DNA of 13,278 nt from JAPLGE01 sp964355545 (GTDB lineage: Bacteria; Bipolaricaulota; Bipolaricaulia; UBA7950; UBA9294): NCBI GenBank assembly GCA_964355545.1, contig CAYHEK010000042.1:1-13278 (forward strand), given 5' to 3'. The notes below the pieces were generated by a model. It was not told where the DNA came from. It searched no databases and was given only the letters and a program-made list of their open reading frames with translations. Each line of letters starts with the position of its first letter. The first letter of the stretch is position 1. The translations under genes were made by a program, and so were the position numbers. Below are positions 7,900 to 13,278 of the stretch, in pieces.

Positions 7900-8486
7900 T
7901 CCTCCTTCTCGGGACGAGGAACGAGGGGAAGCTCGTCGAGCTTTTCGATCTCCTCTCGGGCATCGCCGGCATAGAGCTAGTCACCTTCCGTGAGCGCCCC
8001 TTCCGGCTGGTCGACGAGTCCGGCTCGACCTTCCTGGAGAACGCCCTCCTCAAGGCGCGCGCGATCTCTAGCGAGACGAGCCTACCGGTGTTAGCGGAGG
8101 ACGCGGGCCTCGAGGTCGTGGCCCTCGGTGAAGCTCCCGGCGTCCGCTCCGCGCGCTTCGCTGGCCTCCCCATCGACTACGCGCGGAACAACGCCCTTCT
8201 TCTAGAACGCCTCGCTGGGACAAGCGACCGCCGGGCTCGCTTCATCGCTTGGGTGGTCCTGCGACTCCCGGACGGACGAGAGTTTGTGAGCGAGGGGGTC
8301 CTTTGCGGAAGGATCGAGAGCGAGCCGCGCGGAGAGGGGGGATTCGGTTACGACCCGCTCTTTGTCCCCCAGGGCGAGACGCGGACGCTGGCCGAGCTCA
8401 CAACGAGCGAGAAAAATCGAATCAGCCACCGCCGCCGGGCGATCGAGGGGCTGCGGGGCGTCCTCGAGCGGATCGCTCAGGAGTAA
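7896..8486 (+). CDS. rdgB: RdgB/HAM1 family dITP/XTP pyrophosphatase
   Basis: Hydrolyses non-canonical purine nucleotides (dITP, ITP, XTP) to monophosphates, keeping them out of DNA and RNA. The 196-residue product is full length for the family. It shows LLGTRNEGKLVEL (T7, R8, N9, K12), FLENALLKA (46-54), EDAGLEV with the catalytic-type D69, PGVRSARFAG (81-90), GFGYDPLF (149-156) and EKNRISHR (172-179). It starts at a GTG inside the oppF stop and has no Shine-Dalgarno sequence of its own, so translation likely depends on oppF. Its last 10 bp overlap the convergent dnaJ end. No terminator was seen between the two. Confidence 0.95.
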
Positions 8487-9595
8487 TCCTCGGCGGGGGG
8501 GAGGGTCTTCTGGAAATCGAGGAGGGCGCGGCGCTGCTCGGTGGAGAGAGTCGTAGGGACGATCACCTGCACCTCGAGGACGTGGTCTCCCCGCCCGCCG
8601 CCATGTAGGTCGGGTATTCCCTTGCCGCGCAGGCGAATGACCGTCCCTGGCTGAGTCCCCGGGGGGATGCCGACCGTCTCCTCGCCCCACAGGGTGTTCA
8701 CCTTCACCTTCGCTCCCAGGGTGGCCTGGCCGTAGTGGATCTTCACGGTGGAGTGGATGTTGCGGCCGTCGCGCTGGAAGCGTGGGTGAGGGATCACCTC
8801 GATCACGATGTATAGGTCCCCGGCGGGGCCCCCGCCTACCCCGACGTTCCCCTGCCCTTTGAGCCTCAGCCGGGAGCCGTTGTCCACGCCCGCCGGGACA
8901 GTGATCGAAATGTGGCTTGTCTCCTTCGTCCGGCCGGTCCCGTGGCAGCGCCGGCACGGTCGTTCGATCGTCTCTCCCGCGCCGTCGCACTCCGGGCAAG
9001 TGCGGATGTTGATGAAGCTCCCAAGGAGGCTCTGCTGGCGGTGTTCCACCTGTCCGCGTCCCTGGCAGGTCGGGCAGACGCGCTTGGAGCTCCCCGGCTC
9101 CATCCGGCTCCCCTTGCAGGCGTCGCACGTGACCTGGCGGGGGGCGGTGATCTTCATCCGCGCCCCGCTCGCCGCGTCCTCTAGGGTAACGCGGAGTCTG
9201 TACTCAATGTCCTCGCCTTGAGGTGACCGTTCGGTGGTGCGAGTGGCGGCCCGCCGCGTCCCCTGGCGGAAGAAGAGGTCGAACAGGTCGTCGACCCCGC
9301 CGAACCCGAAGTCGGAGAAGGCCTCGCGCGCTCGCCGGAAGTCCGTCGAGCCAAAGTCGAACCCCTGGGTCGGGCCGGCGTGGCCGTAGCGATCGTACTG
9401 CCCTCGCTTCTCGGGATCGGAGAGGACCTCGTAGGCCTCGGTCGCGCGCTTGAACTCCTCCTCCGCCTTCTTGCGATCCTTGGGGTTCTTGTCTGGATGG
9501 AGTTCCTTCGCCTTCTGGCGATACGCCCTCTTGATCTCCTCCGCGGTCGCACCGCGCGTCACATTGAGCACGTCGTAGTAGTCGCGTTTGGCCAC
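8477..9595 (-). CDS. dnaJ: Chaperone protein DnaJ (Hsp40)
   Basis: Co-chaperone that delivers unfolded proteins to DnaK and stimulates its ATPase. The 372-residue product has the J domain (about 1-70) with HPD at 33-35 and a short Gly/Phe linker (about 71-110). The zinc domain has four CxxC pairs (C157/C160, C174/C177, C200/C203, C214/C217); the first reads CDACKGS where CxxCxGxG is usual. The C-terminal substrate domains follow (about 225-360). The start is GTG at 9595, with AAGGGAG five bases upstream. It lies 25 bp after dnaK and is the last gene of the hrcA operon. Confidence 0.96.
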   Translation of the reverse strand: MAKRDYYDVLNVTRGATAEEIKRAYRQKAKELHPDKNPKDRKKAEEEFKRATEAYEVLSDPEKRGQYDRYGHAGPTQGFDFGSTDFRRAREAFSDFGFGGVDDLFDLFFRQGTRRAATRTTERSPQGEDIEYRLRVTLEDAASGARMKITAPRQVTCDACKGSRMEPGSSKRVCPTCQGRGQVEHRQQSLLGSFINIRTCPECDGAGETIERPCRRCHGTGRTKETSHISITVPAGVDNGSRLRLKGQGNVGVGGGPAGDLYIVIEVIPHPRFQRDGRNIHSTVKIHYGQATLGAKVKVNTLWGEETVGIPPGTQPGTVIRLRGKGIPDLHGGGRGDHVLEVQVIVPTTLSTEQRRALLDFQKTLPPAEDYS

Positions 9596-9620
9596 GCCCT
9601 CTCCCTTATCCTAGCGGATC

Positions 9621-11462
9621 TTATCGGGTGTCGTACTCTGCGTCGACGTAGCCGGTATCTCCGCCGTCTTCTCCCTTCGAGGTGCTGGAGGAGGGCCCCC
9701 CTTCCGCAGCGCGCTTGTAGGCCTCCTCGCCGAGCGTCTGCGCGCTGCGCGAGAGCTCGTCGATGGCACGGCGGATCTCCTCGACACTTGCGTTCTGAGA
9801 GAGCTTCTCCCGCAGGCGGCGGAGCTCGTCCTCGATCTCGCCGCGCTTCTTCTGGGAGACCTTCTCGCCGAGATCGGAGAGGGCCTTCTCCACCGAGTAG
9901 ACGAGCTGGTCGGCCCGGTTCTTGACGTCGATCTCGTCTGCCTTCCGCTTGTCCTCCTCGACGTGCTCCTCCGCCTCGCGGCGCATCCGCTCGATCTCGC
10001 TCTCGTCGAGGCGAGAGGAGTCCTTGATCGCGATCGAGGCGCTCTTCCCCGTCGCCTTGTCCTTCGCCGTCACGTGCAGGATCCCGTCCGCGTCGATGTT
10101 GAAGGTGACGTCGATCTGCGGGACCCCGCGCGGAGCGGGCGGGAGGCCGGAGAGCTGAAACTTCCCGAGCGACTTGTTGTCCGCCACCATCTTCCGCTCT
10201 CCCTGGACGACGTGGATCTCGACGCCCGGTTGATTGTCCTCCGCCGTGGTGAAGGTCTTCGTCTTCTCCGTGGGGACGGTCGTGTTCCGCTCGATGAGCG
10301 GGGTCGCGATCCCGCCCAGGGTCTCAATGGAGAGGGTGAGCGGGGTGACATCGAGGAGGACGATGTCGCTCACCTCCCCCTCACCGGCGAGGACCGCTCC
10401 CTGGATCGCCGCACCGCAGGCGACGACCTCGTCTGGGTTGATCTCCTTGTTGATCTTCCCCGGGATCCGCGCCGCCACGAGTTCCACGACCTTGGGAATC
10501 CGCGTCGATCCGCCGACGAGGACGACCTGGTCGATGTCCTTGGGCTCTTTCTTCGCGGCGTGAAGGGCCGCGTCGACGATGTGGGTCGTCCTTTCGAGGT
10601 AGTCATCGATCATCTGCTCGAACTTGGCACGCGTCAGCTTCTTCTCCAGGTGCTTGGGCCCGCTTGAGTCCGCCGTGATGTAGGGGAGGTTGATCGTCGT
10701 CTCCTTGCGGCTCGAGAGTTCCATCTTCGCCGCCTCGGAGGCGTCCTTCAGCCGCTGCATCGCGCTCGCATCGCCCGTCAGGTTGATCCCCGTGTCCCTG
10801 CGGAACTCCTCCACGAGCCAGTCCATGATCCGTCGGTCGAAGTCGTCCCCGCCGAGCTGGGTGTCCCCGTCGGTCGCCACCACCTGAAAGACTCCGTCCC
10901 CGATCTCGAGGATCGAGACGTCGAACGTCCCCCCGCCGAGGTCGTAGACGAGGATCGTCTGGTTCTTGGCCTTGCCGAGGCCGTAGGCGAGAGCGGAGGC
11001 CGTCGGTTCGTTGATGATCTGCATCACGTCGAGCCCGGCGATCTTCCCCGCATCTTTGGTCGCCTGACGCTGCAGGTCGTTGAAGTAGGCGGGGACGGTG
11101 ATCACGGCCTTGGTCGCCTTGCCGCCGAGGTGGTCCTCGGCGTCCTTCTTCATCTTCTGCAGGACGAGCGCCGAGATTTGCTCCGGCGTGTACTCCGTCG
11201 TCTTCCCGTCCTGCTCAATCCGCACGCGATAGTCTGTGCCCATTCTCCGCTTGATCGACGCGATCGTGCGCTTGGGGTTCGTGATCGCCTGGCGCTTGGC
11301 GAGGCGCCCCACCAAGCGCTCCCCCGTCTCCGTGAACGCGACGACCGAGGGGGTCACCCGCTCCCCTTCCGCGTTCGTGATCACCTCCGGCGAGCCACCT
11401 TCCAGGACGGCGACGCAGGAGTTTGTCGTTCCCAAATCAATCCCAATGATCTTCTCTCTCAT
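9621..11462 (-). CDS. dnaK: Molecular chaperone DnaK (Hsp70)
   Basis: ATP-driven protein-folding chaperone working with DnaJ and GrpE. The 613-residue product has GIDLGTTNS (7-15), K71, the second phosphate motif YDLGGGTFD (173-181), the adenosine motif VLVGGSTRIP (314-323), the interdomain linker VLLDVTPLTLS (368-378), a beta substrate-binding domain to about 500 and a helical lid to about 580. A Ser/Gly tail ends VDAEYDTR. It is shorter than E. coli DnaK (638). Much of the difference lies after K71, where only about 23 residues separate SIKR from ISALVLQKMK, as in Bacillus-type DnaK. The ATG at 11462 has a strong AAGGAGGAG six bases upstream and overlaps the grpE stop as ATGA. Confidence 0.97.
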   Translation of the reverse strand: MREKIIGIDLGTTNSCVAVLEGGSPEVITNAEGERVTPSVVAFTETGERLVGRLAKRQAITNPKRTIASIKRRMGTDYRVRIEQDGKTTEYTPEQISALVLQKMKKDAEDHLGGKATKAVITVPAYFNDLQRQATKDAGKIAGLDVMQIINEPTASALAYGLGKAKNQTILVYDLGGGTFDVSILEIGDGVFQVVATDGDTQLGGDDFDRRIMDWLVEEFRRDTGINLTGDASAMQRLKDASEAAKMELSSRKETTINLPYITADSSGPKHLEKKLTRAKFEQMIDDYLERTTHIVDAALHAAKKEPKDIDQVVLVGGSTRIPKVVELVAARIPGKINKEINPDEVVACGAAIQGAVLAGEGEVSDIVLLDVTPLTLSIETLGGIATPLIERNTTVPTEKTKTFTTAEDNQPGVEIHVVQGERKMVADNKSLGKFQLSGLPPAPRGVPQIDVTFNIDADGILHVTAKDKATGKSASIAIKDSSRLDESEIERMRREAEEHVEEDKRKADEIDVKNRADQLVYSVEKALSDLGEKVSQKKRGEIEDELRRLREKLSQNASVEEIRRAIDELSRSAQTLGEEAYKRAAEGGPSSSTSKGEDGGDTGYVDAEYDTR

Positions 11463-12019
11463 CGTTTCTCCTCCTTCGGTTGGACCTTCCCTTTGCTCAC
11501 CTTGACCTTGCTCGGCCGCAGGACGCGGCCGTTTCGTAGATAGCCGCGCTCGAACTCCTCGAGGATCATGTTTTCTTCCTCGTCGCTCGGAACGCTCAAG
11601 AGCGCCTCGTGCTGCGCGGGGTCGAAGAGCCCCCCGATTGCGTCGATCGGCGAGACGCCCTTTTGCTTCAGGACGAGGTCGAACTGCCCGAAGATCCGCT
11701 CGATCCCCTCGATGAGCGACGGGGCGTCGTTCGTCCCGCGATAGCTTCGGAACGCGCGCTCGAGGTTGTCATAAAGGGGGAGGAAGTCGAGGATCTCCCG
11801 GTCGGAGATTCGCTCTTCGAGCGCCGCCGTCCCCCGCAGGGCGCGCTTCTTGTAGTTCTCAAACTCTGCTTGCAGCCGCTTGAGACGGTCGATGTGCGAG
11901 CGGATTTCCTCTTCTTTCCTTTCGAGCTCGGCTTGGGCCGAGGGGACCTCCGCTCTCTCTTCATTCTCCGGCGTTTCCCAAGTGGTCTCTTTCGTCTCTT
12001 TCTTCGGGTCGTCGGTCAT
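11459..12019 (-). CDS. grpE: Nucleotide exchange factor GrpE
   Basis: Releases ADP from DnaK so that substrate can be let go. The 186-residue product has an acidic, charged N-terminus, a long helix (about 27-75) with LQAEFENYKKR (49-59), and a compact C-terminal beta domain with DPAQHEALL (133-141) and ERGYLRNGRVLRPSKVKV (157-174). All of these are standard for GrpE. The start is the ATG at 12019 (MTDDPKK), which overlaps the hrcA stop as ATGA with AAGGA a few bases before it. The frame stays open to 12124, but that part is a shadow of hrcA. Confidence 0.96.
   Translation of the reverse strand: MTDDPKKETKETTWETPENEERAEVPSAQAELERKEEEIRSHIDRLKRLQAEFENYKKRALRGTAALEERISDREILDFLPLYDNLERAFRSYRGTNDAPSLIEGIERIFGQFDLVLKQKGVSPIDAIGGLFDPAQHEALLSVPSDEEENMILEEFERGYLRNGRVLRPSKVKVSKGKVQPKEEKR
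11468..11476 (-). promoter_or_regulatory. dnaK ribosome-binding site
   Basis: AAGGAGGAG on the minus strand, within the last codons of grpE, is six bases before the dnaK ATG. It is the strongest site in the operon, which fits the high DnaK level cells need. Confidence 0.7.
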
Positions 12020-13071
12020 TCCATCTTCCTTCCGGGATCGCGCGCGCCGGGGGCGACGAGGAGGGCCTCGAGACGGTTGGCCACGTACGTCGCCGCGGAG
12101 AGGGCCTTGCCGTAGTCCATCCACAGGGGGCCGATGACGCCGAGCGTTCCTGAGTGAGGGCGCCAGTCGCAGGTGACGACGCTGTAGTTCTCGAGACCGG
12201 GGTGCGGGCAGTCGCCGACCGAGACCACGAGTCCCCTCTTCCCGTTTCGCACGGCCCGGACCGCGTTCACGAATCCTTTCTCATCTTGCATGCCGTGGAT
12301 CAGGTGCACGAACCGGTCCATCGCCCGTTCTGGGGCGACCTTGCGCAGCCCTTCGGCGAGGTTGAGGGTCCCTTCGAAGTAGAGCCGCTCTTGGATCCTC
12401 TCGTCGAGGAGGCGGTGCAGGACGTGGAGCGCGGCGCGCACCGGCTGGTCATACCATCCCTCCGGCCCTTCTTTCAACGTCAGTTTCCCCACCTCGTCTA
12501 GCCTCATCCCGCGCAGGTTTTCGTTGATGGTCGCCATCACCTGCTCGGTCTCCTCCAGGGAGAGGTCCTCTTCGAGCGGGATCAGGCCGTGCTCTACGAC
12601 GCCGAGGTCGGAGACGATGACGAGCAGGACGAGCCGGGGATCCATCCTGGCGAGGACCACTCGATCGAGGCGCGTCTCCTCCAGGCGCGGCGGGATGACG
12701 AACCCGGCATGCCCGGTGATGTGTCCGAGGAGGAACGCCGTCTGGCGCATCGCCTCTGCTACTTCTAGGCACCGCATCTCGGACGCCTCGACGACCTCGA
12801 GGCGCTCCTTCTTCGCGAGTTCGGAGAGGTCGAGGAGCCAGTCGACGAAGAAACGGTACCCCTTCTTGGTCGGCACCCGGCCGGAGGAGGCGTAGGGCTT
12901 CTCGATGTACCCGGTCTCCTCCAGGGCGTTCATGTCGTTCCGCACCGTAGCCGAACTGACCAAGAGGCCGTAGTCCTCGAGGATCATCCTCGAGGAGACC
13001 GGCTCGTGCCGGCGGATGAAGCGATCGACGATCTCTTTCAAGACGAGTCTTTGTCTCTCTGGAAGGGTCAT
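12016..13071 (-). CDS. hrcA: Heat-inducible transcription repressor HrcA
   Basis: DNA-binding repressor of class I heat-shock genes; it binds CIRCE and needs GroEL for activity in studied species. The 351-residue product (usual about 330-370) begins with a winged-helix domain (about 1-75) including VSSATVRNDMNALEETGYI (38-56) and SSGRVPTKKGYRFFVDWLL (62-80). A GAF-like and dimerisation region follows. It is the first gene of the operon, directly behind a CIRCE element, so it should repress itself and grpE-dnaK-dnaJ. The Shine-Dalgarno sequence before the ATG is weak (GAACGAGAA), which would suit a repressor needed in small amounts. Confidence 0.96.
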   Translation of the reverse strand: MTLPERQRLVLKEIVDRFIRRHEPVSSRMILEDYGLLVSSATVRNDMNALEETGYIEKPYASSGRVPTKKGYRFFVDWLLDLSELAKKERLEVVEASEMRCLEVAEAMRQTAFLLGHITGHAGFVIPPRLEETRLDRVVLARMDPRLVLLVIVSDLGVVEHGLIPLEEDLSLEETEQVMATINENLRGMRLDEVGKLTLKEGPEGWYDQPVRAALHVLHRLLDERIQERLYFEGTLNLAEGLRKVAPERAMDRFVHLIHGMQDEKGFVNAVRAVRNGKRGLVVSVGDCPHPGLENYSVVTCDWRPHSGTLGVIGPLWMDYGKALSAATYVANRLEALLVAPGARDPGRKME

Positions 13072-13080
13072 TTCTCGTTC

Positions 13081-13107
13081 TTAGCACTCCCGTACACTGT
13101 TTGCTAA
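13081..13107 (-). promoter_or_regulatory. CIRCE operator (HrcA binding site)
   Basis: The inverted repeat TTAGCACTC, nine bases, GTTTGCTAA (plus strand) matches the CIRCE consensus TTAGCACTC-N9-GAGTGCTAA. One arm is perfect and the other has two mismatches (GT for AG). It sits nine bases before the hrcA ATG and covers the predicted transcription start, so bound HrcA would block initiation. Confidence 0.93.
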
Positions 13108-13136
13108 ATAATAGCCGGCCCGCTCTCCCTTGTCAA
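13108..13136 (-). promoter_or_regulatory. Sigma-70-type promoter of hrcA-grpE-dnaK-dnaJ
   Basis: On the minus strand a perfect TTGACA (13136-13131) and TATTAT (13113-13108, one mismatch) are separated by exactly 17 bp. The -10 box directly abuts the CIRCE element, and the predicted start near 13101 falls inside it. This is the normal arrangement for HrcA-repressed vegetative promoters. Confidence 0.9.
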
Positions 13137-13146
13137 TCGCCGCGGC

Positions 13147-13262
13147 GGAAAGACCAGACAAAGTCAGTGATGTCGTCGCACCACCCCATCGGCGTCTCCT
13201 CGCTCCCTCCATCCCTGAGGGAAGAGACACCGTAGCCTCACCTCCCGTTTCGTGTACTTTCC
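13147..13262 (-). other. Foldable RNA candidate upstream of the hrcA promoter, resembling part of an M-box
   Basis: Read on the minus strand, GGAAAG (13262-13257) can pair with CTTTCC (13152-13147) to close a 116-base element. Inside is a strong hairpin. GGTGTCTC (13231-13224) pairs with GAGACGCC (13198-13191), all eight pairs counting one G-U, and TCCCTC (13222-13217) pairs with GAGGGA (13209-13204) around a 7-base loop. AGGTGAGGCTAC (13243-13232) and GACGCCGATGGGG (13196-13184) resemble two conserved pieces of the magnesium M-box (ykoK) riboswitch, recalled as AGGUGAGGCUCC and GACGCCAAUGGGU, with nearly the same spacing. The usual GCCC partner and the M-box 3' part were not found. No coding frame here looks real. 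It could also be a terminator-like or leader structure of a gene beyond the edge. Confidence 0.25.
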
Positions 13263-13278
13263 TTAGCTGAGGCAACGT

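Noticed and set aside
8470..8490. A terminator between the convergent rdgB and dnaJ genes
   Set aside because: The genes overlap by 10 bp, and no hairpin with a T-tract was seen near their ends.
9963..10667. A 234-codon plus-strand frame within dnaK
   Set aside because: It is the mirror of the conserved DnaK coding sequence, which is certain. It has no family features or start signals.
13170..13190. A T-box-like GGGTGG motif on the minus strand (GGGGTGGTGCGACG)
   Set aside because: It departs from the T-box antiterminator consensus in the ACCGCG part. No specifier stem or aminoacyl-tRNA or amino-acid gene follows.
13191..13231. The strong hairpin as a rho-independent terminator
   Set aside because: Neither strand has a run of T after the stem, so it does not look like an intrinsic terminator.
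13081..13275. A 64-codon minus-strand open frame upstream of hrcA
   Set aside because: It lies over CIRCE and the promoter, has no ribosome-binding site, is low in recognisable protein character and ends inside the operator.

Overview
The window is a compact, GC-rich stretch of bacterial chromosome. Nearly every base is coding, and neighbouring genes often overlap by a few to tens of bases. By eye the third codon positions are strongly G/C-biased, and GTG or TTG starts are common (lptB, pyrG, oppD, oppF, rdgB, dnaJ). The gene content points to a diderm (two-membrane) bacterium: Lnt acylates outer-membrane lipoproteins, and LptB and LptC export LPS. DnaK, however, has the short form of the nucleotide-binding domain usual in monoderm lineages. 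That combination suggests a deep-branching or uncultivated diderm phylum. Bipolaricaulota/Acetothermia is one possibility, but this is a guess from general impression and not an assignment.

Layout, left to right. (1) Positions 2-55 hold the last codons of a probable + strand gene that enters from the left. (2) lnt (minus) and lgt (plus) form a divergent pair of lipoprotein-maturation genes that share a 42-bp AT-richer gap. (3) pyrG, lptC and lptB run on the minus strand as one overlapping group: CTP synthase, then the membrane-anchored LPS-export protein, then the LPS-export ATPase. The 3' end of lgt overlaps the 3' end of lptB by 80 bp in antiparallel orientation. (4) secG, oppD, oppF and rdgB form a plus-strand operon behind a good sigma-70-type promoter. 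They encode a Sec translocon subunit, two oligopeptide-transporter ATPases and an ITP/XTP pyrophosphatase. The transporter's permeases and binding protein are not here. (5) hrcA, grpE, dnaK and dnaJ form a minus-strand heat-shock operon. It is transcribed from a near-consensus promoter overlapped at its start site by a CIRCE operator, the binding site of HrcA.

The genes divide into envelope biogenesis (lnt, lgt, lptB, lptC, secG), peptide uptake (oppD, oppF), nucleotide metabolism and sanitation (pyrG, rdgB) and protein folding (hrcA-grpE-dnaK-dnaJ). No tRNA, rRNA, CRISPR array, insertion sequence or prophage gene was seen. No stretch over 300 bp lacks a gene. The longest gaps are 5452-5613 (two divergent promoters) and 13072-13278 (the hrcA control region plus a stretch upstream that can fold strongly).

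This is mostly an ordinary housekeeping region, and I do not see a new multi-gene system. The items most worth a second look are the foldable RNA candidate at 13147-13262, the LptC protein with an apparent LptA/OstA-like second half, the insert-less DnaK in an apparently diderm genome, and the overprinted gene ends.
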